Shown: positions 18,114-26,365 of the stretch, in pieces
Layout: each line of letters opens with the position of its first letter
Position numbering within the stretch: the stretch's first letter is position 1
Source of the DNA: Kiritimatiellia bacterium
Lineage (GTDB): Bacteria > Verrucomicrobiota > Kiritimatiellia > RFP12 > UBA1067
Direction: 5' to 3'
Assembly: GCA_016296065.1 (NCBI GenBank)
Contig: JAEDKA010000003.1
Span: 1-64,000, forward strand
DNA length: 64,000 nucleotides
The notes under the pieces: generated by a model
The model's input: the letters and a program-made list of their open reading frames with translations, nothing else
Told to the model about the DNA's origin: nothing
The model's database searches: none
Position numbers and translations under genes: made by a program

Positions 18114-18357
18114 TTACTGAAGCCCGCACGCGCGAAAGCATGCGCGGGTTCTTTGAGAAGGCGTGGTTGTGCTTCCTAAGGTCTTCGAACAAACTCTTCC
18201 ACGGCTACACGCCATCCTGCACGTTTTTCCTGAGCTGGTCGAGCTGCTCGCGGTTGAGTCCGATGCCCGGATGCTGAAAGCGCCCTCTCGCGGCCTTCGC
18301 ATCCAAAACGCAAAGGCCGGCAAGAAGCGCAAGCGCAACTGGCAGAATCTGTTTCAT
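18114..18357 (-). pseudogene. Truncated remnant of an alginate-lyase-like gene
   Basis: The ATG (18355-18357) overlaps the stop of the GH43 gene (ATGA). The first 50 or so codons give a signal peptide and FQHPGIGLNREQLDQLRKNV, nearly the same as the mature N-terminus of the lyase at 13139-14833. A TAG stop then interrupts the conserved DGV-PWKSLFEDLRK. The frame continues as HNHAFSKNPRM, and homology ends at the next promoter. Most of the gene is missing. It shows that a second lyase copy was once coupled to the GH43 gene. Confidence 0.85.
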
Positions 18358-19820
18358 TCGTAGACTTTCACCTCCCAAAGGCCGGGATCGCCGTCGAGAA
18401 TGCCGATGCGAAGATAGCGCACTTTCCGTCCGACCTTCGCGACGTGCGGCGAACGACAGGGCTTGCCGCGCTCTTCCGCGACCGGCATCCACTCCTTTCC
18501 GTCGAGGCTGCACTCGAGTTTCCAGTTGTGTCCGAACGCAGGCTGCGTGAAGAACATCTTGACTTCGCCGACAAACGTCTCCGCGCCGAAGTCCGCCTGA
18601 ATCCACGGGGACTTGTCGCGCCCGTCGGCCGCCCAGCGCGTGCCGTTGTTTCCGTCGCCCGCAAGCTGCGCGTCATATGCGAAGGTGCGCGTGTAGTCGC
18701 GGTGCGTGCGGCCGCGCGTCATGCGCGGACCGCGAACGGACGACGCGGTCCAGAATGCCTTGCGCGCGAGATTCGTGCGCGTCTCCTGGTTCGGCCCGAG
18801 ACAGCCGACGCCCTTGAGGTCCGGCACAACGCGGACGATTCGCCCTTCCGAGTCGAACTCCATGCGGTTCGCCATAACCTGGCGAGTGGTCCCCCCTTCG
18901 CCGTACTCGAGGTAGACGATATAGTAATTGCCGTCCCACTCGAACACGTTGCCGTGGCCGGGTCCCCAGACGTTGCCGGGGTAGTTGCTCTCGACGACAA
19001 TGGGATCGGACGGATCGGTCCAACCTTCTAGCGGCGAAACCTTAGACATCATATAGCCGTAGTGGTATCCGTCGCATCCGCCGATGGTGTAGAGGTAGTA
19101 GTAGATGCCGTTGCGCTTGAAAAGGCACGGCCCCTCCGAGTAGCCCTGAAGCGCGGTTTTTAGCTCGACGTGGCGTCCCACGGTCTTTGTCCGCTCGGCA
19201 TTCAGCTTCGCGATCCAGCGCTTGCGCCAGACGATATAGGCCGTGCCGTCGTCGTCAACGAACGGATCGCCGTCGATGTCCGGCGCAACCGCAGCGGACT
19301 TGACCTGCTCGCGGTTGAGCGGACCGTTCGCGCCGGCTTCGCTCTCGATCTTTTCGGCGAAGCAGAACGGCCCCTCCGGACGATCCGCGACCATCAGCAC
19401 CGTCGGCGCGGGATTGCCCTTGGGGTCGACGAGCGTCACGTAGAGGTGGTAGCGTCCGTTCGTTTCCACTACCTTGCCGGGGGCCCAGTAGCGCCAGTAG
19501 CCGAAGCCTGGTTTGCCGTCCTTGTTCTTCCCCGTTTCGACGCCCTTGCACCAGTCGACGCCTTCGACCGCCGGCCCCTCGAACGACCAGTTGATGAAGT
19601 CCTTCGACTTCCAGACGACCGGCACGCCCGCCATCGAAAGCTCCTTGTCGATGTCCGTCGTGCCGTAGAGGTAGAACGTGTCGCCGAACTTGCTCACGCT
19701 CGGATCGGCTATCCAGTCGGGGATGACAGGGTTGAAGCTGCATTCGGCCTGGGCACTAAGCGCGACGGCGCAGGCGAACATCATTGCGGACGACTTGACG
19801 TAAGAGCGTTTCGTTTTCAT
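18354..19820 (-). CDS. GH43 glycosidase with C-terminal F5/8-type carbohydrate-binding domain
   Basis: A protein of 488 residues with a signal peptide (about 1-25, ending LSAQA). The five-bladed propeller begins NPVIPDWIADPSVSKFGD (base Asp), followed by DIDGDPFVDDDGTAYIVW and the acid Glu in QGYSEGPCLFKRNG. Its last blade includes PGHGNVFEWDGNYY. The C-terminal about 130 residues (GNNGTRWAADGRDKSPWIQ to the end) form a discoidin/F5-8-type module (CBM32-like). The likely activity is on arabinosyl or xylosyl linkages; the exact one is not determined. It is followed by pseudogene 18114-18357, to which it was coupled, and has its own motif-bearing leaderless promoter. Confidence 0.88.
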   Translation of the reverse strand: MKTKRSYVKSSAMMFACAVALSAQAECSFNPVIPDWIADPSVSKFGDTFYLYGTTDIDKELSMAGVPVVWKSKDFINWSFEGPAVEGVDWCKGVETGKNKDGKPGFGYWRYWAPGKVVETNGRYHLYVTLVDPKGNPAPTVLMVADRPEGPFCFAEKIESEAGANGPLNREQVKSAAVAPDIDGDPFVDDDGTAYIVWRKRWIAKLNAERTKTVGRHVELKTALQGYSEGPCLFKRNGIYYYLYTIGGCDGYHYGYMMSKVSPLEGWTDPSDPIVVESNYPGNVWGPGHGNVFEWDGNYYIVYLEYGEGGTTRQVMANRMEFDSEGRIVRVVPDLKGVGCLGPNQETRTNLARKAFWTASSVRGPRMTRGRTHRDYTRTFAYDAQLAGDGNNGTRWAADGRDKSPWIQADFGAETFVGEVKMFFTQPAFGHNWKLECSLDGKEWMPVAEERGKPCRSPHVAKVGRKVRYLRIGILDGDPGLWEVKVYE

Positions 19821-19867
19821 GCCAATATGATAGCAGAAAACGCGCGCCGGCTATATCCCACTTTCGG
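19821..19867 (-). promoter_or_regulatory. Glycan-regulon promoter (GH43-CBM gene)
   Basis: Motif CCGAAAGTGGGAT (19855-19867), 22-nt gap, -10 box TATCAT (19827-19832), 6 nt to ATG. Confidence 0.65.
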
Positions 19868-19896
19868 GGGGATGAACGCGAGCGCCTCGCGTTCTA

Positions 19897-22800
19897 CTAA
19901 AACCTGAAGATATGCACCGCCGGCATGCCGGGGATGGTCTTGAACGACTCGGCGAGCTTCATCCCCTTGGCCTCAAGCGCGGGGCAGTGCGGAGGCTTTC
20001 CGTCCGGAGCGAGCTCTATCGCGTATACGCCTCTGCCGCCGCGCGACTTCATGTAGCGGACGTCGTCCTTCGTCGGCTTCGGGATGCGGCCTTCGTTGAA
20101 GCCCTGCGCGCTGAGCGGCGGCGCGGCTTTGATCTGCGGACCCTCCCCCGCAATTTCGTAGGGATCCGACTCGAAGATCGCGGCACGGTTGATCGCCATC
20201 CAGTCCGCAACCTCCTCGCATATCTTGCGCTCCAATTCGTCAATCGTTCCGTCGCTCCTGATCGGCACTGAGAGGCAGAGGTTGCCGTTCTTCGACACGA
20301 CGTCGCAGAGTATCTGCACGACATGCGCCGCGCTCTTGTAGCCCCTGAATCCGCGCTGGTAGTGCCAGTTGCCGATGCAGGTGTCGGTCTGCCACTTCGG
20401 ATACATCGGCGTCGGAGGCGTTCCGCGCTCGACGTCCCATGTAACCGCCTTGCGCTGGTTCTCATTCAGGACCTTCCCCGCCGCCACGGCGTCCGGGTTC
20501 ATGCTGTAGAAGTCCGCGACGATCCTGAGTCCCGCGTCGGAAATCGGCCAGAAAGGAACAACCGTGTCATCGAAGTAGATGAGGTCAGGCTTGTACTTCG
20601 CGATTGCGTCCATCGTGCGCAGGCGGAAGTTCTCCATGCATTCTTCGCTCGGACGGCTCGCGCCGTTGTCCCAGTTCCAGCGGCGGTGGATGAGCCCCAT
20701 GTTTTTGTAGTCGGGCGACGGCTCGTGATTCTGCCAGTAGAGCTGCTGCGGGTCGTATCCTTCCCACCACTTGCCCTTTCCGTCCTCCTTCGTCAGAAGT
20801 CCGTCGTAGTCGCGCGACACCTCAAGCCACGTCCACGCATGCGCGGCATGGAAGCTCTCGCCGAAGCGGAGTCCGTTCTTCCGCGCCGCCGCGCTCCACT
20901 CGCCGAGCACGTCACGCTTCGGGCCCATGTTCACGGAGTTCCAGGGCTGGTATCTGGAATCCCAGTTGTCGAAGTTGTCGTGGTGGTTGGCCATGGCGAG
21001 GATGAACGTCGCGCCCATCTTCCGGTAGAGCGCGCAGAGTTCGTCCGGATTCCACTTCTCGGCCTTCCACGCGTTCGCGAGGTCCTTCGCGCCGAAGTCC
21101 TTGGGATCCCCGAAGCGCTCGCGGTGGTGGCGTCCCTGCCAGTGTTTCGGGTCGTAGAGATAGCGCGCATACCAATCGCCATCCTCCGCGGCGCACTGCA
21201 TGCCCCAGTGGCAGAAGATGCCGAAGCGCGCATTCTCGTACCACGCCGGCGTCTTGTGTCGGGAGAGCGATCCCCAGTCCGGAGCGTACGACTGTCCGCC
21301 CTTGACGGGCTTCAGGTGCGCGACATAGCCGCCGCCCGCGCGCATCGCCACATGCAGAACATCGCCTTTCCTCACAGTCCTGAAGTCCGTCGTATAGGCG
21401 TCGAGACGATCCGGCGCGTCCATAAAGACGGAAGCCTCGAAGGTCCCAACGAGGAAGTCCAGCGGAATGTCGAATTCGCGCGGTTCCGCGCCGTTCTCGA
21501 CGGCGACAAACCACTCGCTGCCCTTGCGACGGGCGAGCGCCACGCATTCGCCTATCTCGGACGGCGCAAGCACGCGCGTCTCGTCGTATACGGCAGCAAG
21601 CGAGCGTATCGTCCCGAGCGCCGGATTGTTCAGGTAGTTCAGCGGGAAGTCGCCGAAGCAGAGGAACGGACACGCATACACGACGCCCTGCGCCAGCTGG
21701 CGCGCCCATGTGAAGTGGATGAGCTGGCTCTTCTCGAACACCATGGGGGTGAAGTCTCCGTGTCCCTGCACGAGGCGGCAGAACGGAAGTATCGTGTCGT
21801 GCTCGAACGGCAGCACGCGCTTGTATCTGGTGATGTGGTACTCGTGTCCGCGAATCGCTTCGCGCGCCAGCTCGTGCGGCCAGAAGCGCTCGCGTCCCGT
21901 GGGCTTCACGGCGCCGTGGAAATCGACGACGAGCCCGGCGTCGAAAGTGTCCGCGAGCGTCTCCTCGTACCACTTCATGATCTTGCAGCTAGGCGGAGGG
22001 ACGAAGTCGATCTTGATGCCGACGGCGCCCGAGGCGGCAGTCTTCGCGAGGTAGGCCCTGCGCGCCTGAGGATTCATCAATTCGTTGGAATGCACCCAGA
22101 TGAAAGTCTTCACGCCGATCGAGTTGCCGTAGTCTATGCACTCCTTCAGCTTCGTCCAGCGCGTCGTGTCGTCACCCCATCCGCGCCAGCCTTCGTCGAT
22201 GAGGTAGTATTCGTATCCGAGCGCCTTGGTGCGGTTGTACCAGTCTTTCTGCTCATGGAACTTCGGCGCCCCTGCGGGCAGCCACTGCCAGATGCAGCGT
22301 CCGGGCTTCGCGAAGCGCTCCTTGACGGCTTTCGCGCGATCGGCGGGCGCCTCGGGGCAAAGCCGCTGCACGATGTCGCTCGCGTACAGCGTCTGGATGT
22401 CCTTCGCCACGAGCATCACGCGCCACGGCGTCGTGTTTTCTCCGGACTGGTCGAATCCGTCGCGGTCTGCGTGAAAGTAGGCGACAAACCTTCCGCCGCC
22501 GGCATACTTGACCGCTAGGTCTGTGTAGTCGACTACGTTTGCCTCCGTCATCATGCGGTATGTTCCGTCCGGAAGCTTCGCCGTGACAGGAAGCGACAGG
22601 ACGCGGTCCTGCTTGATGTCCCCCACCTTGCACGATTCATACGGTGCCTCGTAGTCGGCGAAGCCGCCCCTGTCCGTGCCCTGGAACCACACCGTGGCGT
22701 CCTCTGGGAGATTCCACTCCGTCAGTTCGCGGCCAATCCGCCGCGCTCCGTCTGGAAGCAAATAGCGAATTGCAATGCCATCTTCGAAGACGCGTCTTTC

Positions 22801-22917
22801 GCACTTCGTCTCGACTTTGCCATTCACCTCGACGCCGTTCGCGGCAAGTTCCTCGGCGCTCAAGACGCCGCAGTTCGCGACGGCCCACAGGCCAACAATG
22901 ATTTTGTTCATGTTCAT
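19897..22917 (-). CDS. GH97-GH29 fusion: alpha-glycosidase plus alpha-L-fucosidase
   Basis: A single uninterrupted frame of 1006 residues holds two complete catalytic modules. After a signal peptide (about 1-21), residues about 25-540 are GH97: the nucleophile motif GAVGIKIDFVPP (Asp near 302, the retaining type) and REAIRGHEYHITRYK. Residues about 555-1006 are GH29 alpha-L-fucosidase: WYENARFGIFCHWG (about 564), ILAMANHHDNFDNWDS and PDLIYFDDTVVPF, whose Asp near 782 is the likely nucleophile. The chain would remove an alpha-linked hexose and alpha-L-fucose from one side chain. It is secreted or periplasmic. It has its own promoter with a palindromic variant of the regulon motif. Confidence 0.87.
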   Translation of the reverse strand: MNMNKIIVGLWAVANCGVLSAEELAANGVEVNGKVETKCERRVFEDGIAIRYLLPDGARRIGRELTEWNLPEDATVWFQGTDRGGFADYEAPYESCKVGDIKQDRVLSLPVTAKLPDGTYRMMTEANVVDYTDLAVKYAGGGRFVAYFHADRDGFDQSGENTTPWRVMLVAKDIQTLYASDIVQRLCPEAPADRAKAVKERFAKPGRCIWQWLPAGAPKFHEQKDWYNRTKALGYEYYLIDEGWRGWGDDTTRWTKLKECIDYGNSIGVKTFIWVHSNELMNPQARRAYLAKTAASGAVGIKIDFVPPPSCKIMKWYEETLADTFDAGLVVDFHGAVKPTGRERFWPHELAREAIRGHEYHITRYKRVLPFEHDTILPFCRLVQGHGDFTPMVFEKSQLIHFTWARQLAQGVVYACPFLCFGDFPLNYLNNPALGTIRSLAAVYDETRVLAPSEIGECVALARRKGSEWFVAVENGAEPREFDIPLDFLVGTFEASVFMDAPDRLDAYTTDFRTVRKGDVLHVAMRAGGGYVAHLKPVKGGQSYAPDWGSLSRHKTPAWYENARFGIFCHWGMQCAAEDGDWYARYLYDPKHWQGRHHRERFGDPKDFGAKDLANAWKAEKWNPDELCALYRKMGATFILAMANHHDNFDNWDSRYQPWNSVNMGPKRDVLGEWSAAARKNGLRFGESFHAAHAWTWLEVSRDYDGLLTKEDGKGKWWEGYDPQQLYWQNHEPSPDYKNMGLIHRRWNWDNGASRPSEECMENFRLRTMDAIAKYKPDLIYFDDTVVPFWPISDAGLRIVADFYSMNPDAVAAGKVLNENQRKAVTWDVERGTPPTPMYPKWQTDTCIGNWHYQRGFRGYKSAAHVVQILCDVVSKNGNLCLSVPIRSDGTIDELERKICEEVADWMAINRAAIFESDPYEIAGEGPQIKAAPPLSAQGFNEGRIPKPTKDDVRYMKSRGGRGVYAIELAPDGKPPHCPALEAKGMKLAESFKTIPGMPAVHIFRF

Positions 22918-22968
22918 GCCTTACAGTATATCAAACAACCGGCATTACGCGCATCCCACAATTGTAGG
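22918..22968 (-). promoter_or_regulatory. Glycan-regulon promoter, palindromic variant
   Basis: CCTACAATTGTGGGAT (22953-22968) has a nearly perfect dyad. It ends 22 nt before the -10 box TATACT (22925-22930), which is 7 nt from ATG. The GGGAT end and spacing match the four CCGAAAGTGGGAT/G promoters. Confidence 0.6.
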
Positions 22969-22991
22969 ATAGACGGAGAAGGGATTACACT

Positions 22992-25274
22992 CTAGTATTG
23001 CGGATCGGTTCGAACGCCCACGCGGTCTATGACGACCCCTGGATCGACAGCCGTGATCGTGCATGCCTTCGCCCCAGACGGAATTGGCACCTCAACGCGT
23101 ATGAAGTTGTCCTGCACGGCCACTGCGCGGACAGAATCCTTCTCGCCGATGTTGGAATCGCTGCGCGGCACCTCCACGTACTTCGCCTCGCCGCCGTCGA
23201 AAGACACTTTCACGCCGAGCCTGAGCCCCGGCCAAAGCGCGAAGTCAGGAAGGAACTGAAGTACAATAGTCCTTTTTTCGACAGGATTAACAGAATTTAC
23301 ATGATTAAGAGTTGGGGATTCGAGTTGGAGATTGGAATTTTCATTTGCTCCCAATCCTGTCAATCTTGTAAATCCTGTCAAAGAGTATTTTACCACTGCG
23401 CCATCGCCGACGCCTGGCTTGACAGGCAAAAGCGCGAGGGCGTTGCCGCTCGTGCCGAGGCCCACGACGTTCACCCATTCGCCGCCCTTCGCGCCGCGCT
23501 CGCGCGAGGCAGGCTCGAGCCACGTCGGCTCCGGAACGTCCGCACGGTACGCCGTGGCGACATAGTCGTTCCTGCTCTCGCCGCGGCGATCCTTCTGCGC
23601 CGGATCGTCCGGCTCGTTCCACGGCCACTGCATCTGCGAGCTCCAGCGGTTGTGCGCCGTCGGCTGGTACATCCCGGGCCTCTCGTCGATGGTGTCGATC
23701 CAGAAGCCGGACCACTTTCCGCCGTCAAGCGCGTCCCAGCGCGCATAAAGCGGATCCAGCACCGAATGCGCGTACGCCTTGTCGCGTCCTTCCAGATGGA
23801 TTATACCGGCGTAGGCGAGGAAGCGCGTCTGGAAGCCGACGAGGCGGAAGTAGTCGTCAATATGACTGGGGGAAGCGGCGTCTCGCCGCTTCTGGGAAGA
23901 GGAGATATCATTTTTTTGATGAAGCGGCGGGACGCCGCTTCCCCCAGTCAGCTGTCGCTCTTCTTCCCCAGTCAGCAGTTGCTCTTCTTGATGAAGCGGC
24001 GGGACGCCGCTTCTCCCAGTCAGCTGCCGCTCAATTTCAATGTCCTCGTTCAGCAGGGCATGGTATCGCCTCAGCAGCGACGATTTTACGCTCTCAGGCA
24101 GAGCGCGAGACCACTGGACGCACATGTGCTCGGGCTTGCGGTTGAATCCGAGATTAAAATACTCGTTCAAGTGCTGGACAATGCGGTCAGATAGTTTTAA
24201 GACAGGATTGACAGGATTATCAGGATTGTTTTCTGAATCCTGTAAATCTTGTAAATCCTGTCCAAAAAAACTCTCCCTCGCCCACATTCTCAACGCATCA
24301 GCCTGAGGATCAGTCTTTGCCTTCCAGCTCTCGGGGTCTGCGGCGAACTTTCCGAAGGCGTCGAGAAGTATCTCCGCCTGGAATACGTCGCCCGCATTCA
24401 CCATCCAGACGTCGCGGACGCCGTTCTCCCAGCACTTCGCGACAAGCTCGTACCACATGAAGGCCGGCGGAGTGGTGCAAAGGTGGATATATCCGTGGGG
24501 ACGGCCCCAGTACGAGAGGTGCCAGTAGATGCCGCCGCCATAGCCCTCGCACTGCGGACCGCCAAGTCGGCGCACGTAGCCGAAGTTGTCGTTCACCCAT
24601 AAGATCGTCGCATCCTCCAGAACCTTGAGCCCCGCGTTGAAGATCGGCAGGACCTCCTTGTACGGACAGAACAGCTTCGGCGCACCATCCGGCAGCATCG
24701 CGCACTGCGCGGCGAAGACCTCCTCGAGGATCTTAACCTTTTCCTCCGTCGTCTTTCCGTCCGGCATTCGCCCGTCGTGGATACCGCGCATGCCGATCGT
24801 CCACAAAACTCCCTTATCTCCGTTTCCCGTTCCCCTTCTCACTCCCTCGCGCCAGTAATCCACGAGGAAATCGCGATTCGACACCCAGCTCCACTTCTTC
24901 TTGTCCGCTTTCGGCAAATAGCAGTTGTTGCGCAGCATCGGCTCGCAGTGGCTTGTGCCCACCGTGATGCCCCAGTGTCTCGCGAGTTCGATATTTTCGG
25001 GCCTCGCCGAAAACTCGTAGCCCCCCTCGTGCATCGCAGGCCATATCAGGTTGAGTCCGTTCGCCTTCATGAGCGCGAACACCTCCGCGTATGCGTTGGT
25101 GCCGATCTGCTCCTGAGCGCCGAAGTGACGGACCGCCCACGGCCGCAGGCCCCAGTCCTCGTCGTTGACGAAGATGCCGCGGTATTTGACGCCCCGAGGG
25201 GAATCCGGAGGCTGCGCAAACAACGACTGCTGCAGACAGCAGACGGCGAACAACAGCGAACATGCGATTTTCAT
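22992..25274 (-). CDS. GH115 alpha-glucuronidase with palindrome-encoded insertions
   Basis: Removes (4-O-methyl)-alpha-D-glucuronic acid from glucuronoxylan, including internal residues. The protein has 760 residues with a signal peptide (about 1-20). GH115 hallmarks are KYRGIFVNDEDWGLRPWA, ILWVNDNFGYVRRLGG and GGGIYWHLSYWGRPHGYI. Three stretches look like in-frame repeat insertions: about 334-361 (LQDLQDSENNPDNPVNPV), about 412-470 (RSGVPPLHQ twice and KRRDAASPSH) and about 635-655 (NHVNSVNPVEK). The frame stays open through all of them, but whether the enzyme tolerates them is unknown. It has its own promoter with TATAAT 6 nt from ATG. Confidence 0.88.
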   Translation of the reverse strand: MKIACSLLFAVCCLQQSLFAQPPDSPRGVKYRGIFVNDEDWGLRPWAVRHFGAQEQIGTNAYAEVFALMKANGLNLIWPAMHEGGYEFSARPENIELARHWGITVGTSHCEPMLRNNCYLPKADKKKWSWVSNRDFLVDYWREGVRRGTGNGDKGVLWTIGMRGIHDGRMPDGKTTEEKVKILEEVFAAQCAMLPDGAPKLFCPYKEVLPIFNAGLKVLEDATILWVNDNFGYVRRLGGPQCEGYGGGIYWHLSYWGRPHGYIHLCTTPPAFMWYELVAKCWENGVRDVWMVNAGDVFQAEILLDAFGKFAADPESWKAKTDPQADALRMWARESFFGQDLQDLQDSENNPDNPVNPVLKLSDRIVQHLNEYFNLGFNRKPEHMCVQWSRALPESVKSSLLRRYHALLNEDIEIERQLTGRSGVPPLHQEEQLLTGEEERQLTGGSGVPPLHQKNDISSSQKRRDAASPSHIDDYFRLVGFQTRFLAYAGIIHLEGRDKAYAHSVLDPLYARWDALDGGKWSGFWIDTIDERPGMYQPTAHNRWSSQMQWPWNEPDDPAQKDRRGESRNDYVATAYRADVPEPTWLEPASRERGAKGGEWVNVVGLGTSGNALALLPVKPGVGDGAVVKYSLTGFTRLTGLGANENSNLQLESPTLNHVNSVNPVEKRTIVLQFLPDFALWPGLRLGVKVSFDGGEAKYVEVPRSDSNIGEKDSVRAVAVQDNFIRVEVPIPSGAKACTITAVDPGVVIDRVGVRTDPQY
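23270..23400. repeat. AATCCTGT/ACAGAATT palindromic element inside the GH115 gene
   Basis: GACAGGATTAACAGAATT near 23280 and CAATCTTGTAAATCCTGTC near 23360-23379 form an inverted, periodic repeat. It is related to the elements at 24190-24272 and 58690-59520 and encodes NHVNSVNPV in frame. Confidence 0.7.
23862..24036. repeat. Cluster of GAAGCGGCG palindromes inside the GH115 gene
   Basis: Three palindromes of the type GAAGCGGCG-GGA-CGCCGCTTC lie in about 175 nt, each followed or preceded by CCCAGTCAG. They encode KRRDAASPS in one orientation and RSGVPPLHQ in the other, and keep the reading frame. The same element lies in hemW at 31601-31623. Confidence 0.85.
24190..24272. repeat. AATCCTGT-type palindromic element inside the GH115 gene
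   Basis: The inverted array AGACAGGATTGACAGGATTA ... AATCCTGTAAATCCTGTC-like is in frame and encodes QDLQDLQDSENNPDNPVNPV. Its loop is about 20 nt. Confidence 0.75.
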
Positions 25275-25334
25275 GCCGCCATTATACCAAAGCCAGGGCC
25301 GAGAGGAAATACCCAGTTGGGTACCCTCTCGGCC
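25275..25334 (-). promoter_or_regulatory. GH115 promoter with long dyad (25297-25334)
   Basis: The -10 box TATAAT (25281-25286) is 6 nt from ATG. A 38-nt dyad lies upstream: outer arms GGCCGAGAGG / CCTCTCGGCC, inner arms TACCCA / TGGGTA. Its inner CCCA-N2-TGGG core sits about where the other promoters carry their motif. It could be the operator, the terminator of the upstream gene, or both. Confidence 0.5.
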
Positions 25335-25371
25335 GCCAGGTGGATGCGCGCAACTGCGATTACGCCGCGAA

Positions 25372-26250
25372 TCAGAACGAAAACGCTACGCCGACGCCGC
25401 CGTAGAAGGTCCAGGAGTGGTCGCAGCTCGAGCCCCACGCGCCGTTGTAGGCACGCGCGCCGTCGCGGAGCTTTGAGTCGAACCAGTAGTCGCTGTAGGC
25501 GACGTATGCCGTGAGCGCGACATTGTCGCAGAGCGCCCACTCGAACTCGCCCTTGATCGTCGTGTCCATCACGCCGCCATGGTCGGCCGCAAGCTCGTAG
25601 CCGCGCGTGCGGTGCTTGTCGCCGAAGCCCTGTCCGATAGACGGCCTGAATGTAAGCGTCGGGTCTTCTTCATCGCCTACGAGCGCAAAGGTGTGCCCGA
25701 CCTCGAGGTTGATGTACGTTCCGTCGTCCGCCATCAGATCGCGCTCGATTCCGAGCGTCGGCTCGAACCAGAGGTCCCCGAGCGAAAGCTCCAGGTTGAT
25801 GTACTGCGTGTCGCCCATGTCGCTGTGGTGGCGGCGGAGGTACTCGTAGATGTAGTTGACGTCGACCGAAAGCGCGCCGAGCGTCTCGCCGAGGTCAAAC
25901 TCGTGTGCAAGCCCGACGATAGCGTCGAGGGTCGTCCACTTGCCCGCGCGGTTGCCGTAGTCACCGCGCTTCCCGTTGCCCTTGGTGAGGTCGAATATCG
26001 ACTCGACTCCGACGTACGCCCAGTCGAAGAACGTGAGCTGCGCGCTCGGGGTGAGGATCGGATCCTTCCCGTCCGTCACGCCGTACGTCATGTACTTGGA
26101 GTCGAGCTGGAGTCCGAACTCGGCGGATACGACCGGCGTCTCCTCCTCGACCTCGCCCTTCTCAGCCTCTGCGACCTCGTCAGCCGCCGTCACCGACGCG
26201 ACGCATCCGAAGATAGCCGCCGCACACGCCATTTTCCTGATGTTCATCAT
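25372..26250 (-). CDS. Outer-membrane beta-barrel protein, iron-box regulated
   Basis: A protein of 292 residues with a signal peptide (about 1-22, ending SVTAADE). An acidic stretch follows, then amphipathic beta-strands typical of a barrel (VSAEFGLQLDSKYMTYGVTD, TFYGGVGVAFSF), ending in the terminal Phe of outer-membrane proteins. No close family was recognised; it resembles MipA/OmpV-like or TorF-like barrels of 10-12 strands. The start is MMNIRKMA, with AAAGGAAAAC just upstream. Its promoter region carries CTAATC-T-GATTAG (26297-26309), related to the feoA operator, so it is probably iron-regulated and may serve metal passage across the outer membrane. Confidence 0.7.
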   Translation of the reverse strand: MMNIRKMACAAAIFGCVASVTAADEVAEAEKGEVEEETPVVSAEFGLQLDSKYMTYGVTDGKDPILTPSAQLTFFDWAYVGVESIFDLTKGNGKRGDYGNRAGKWTTLDAIVGLAHEFDLGETLGALSVDVNYIYEYLRRHHSDMGDTQYINLELSLGDLWFEPTLGIERDLMADDGTYINLEVGHTFALVGDEEDPTLTFRPSIGQGFGDKHRTRGYELAADHGGVMDTTIKGEFEWALCDNVALTAYVAYSDYWFDSKLRDGARAYNGAWGSSCDHSWTFYGGVGVAFSF

Positions 26251-26296
26251 GTTTTCCTTTCTTGAGTTTGTATGTACAGGTTTATGTTTGTTAAAT

Positions 26297-26309
26297 CTAA
26301 TCTGATTAG
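26297..26309. promoter_or_regulatory. Putative DtxR/Fe-type operator
   Basis: CTAATC-T-GATTAG is a perfect 6+6 dyad and lies about 50 nt upstream of the barrel gene start. The same hexamers, in opposite order, form the site in front of feoA (29369-29381). Confidence 0.5.
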
Positions 26310-26365
26310 TTATGTCTAACTCTGCCGCTTTAATAAACTTTTGGACATAAGTAGCACTATGCTTG

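Noticed and set aside
16363..18192. Longer start for the GH97 gene at 18192
   Set aside because: The upstream 45 codons come from the lyase pseudogene, and the signal peptide and regulon promoter point to the start at 18057.
20323..22518. Open frame of 731 codons on the plus strand
   Set aside because: It is antisense to the GH97-GH29 gene, lacks any protein motif and is explained by high GC third positions. Similar long antisense frames over GH51, GH115, metG and recD2 were dropped for the same reason.
13063..22968. NarL-type heptamer sites at the regulon promoters
   Set aside because: No TACYYMT-like heptamers in pairs were seen; the conserved motif is different, so direct control by the response regulator stays an inference.
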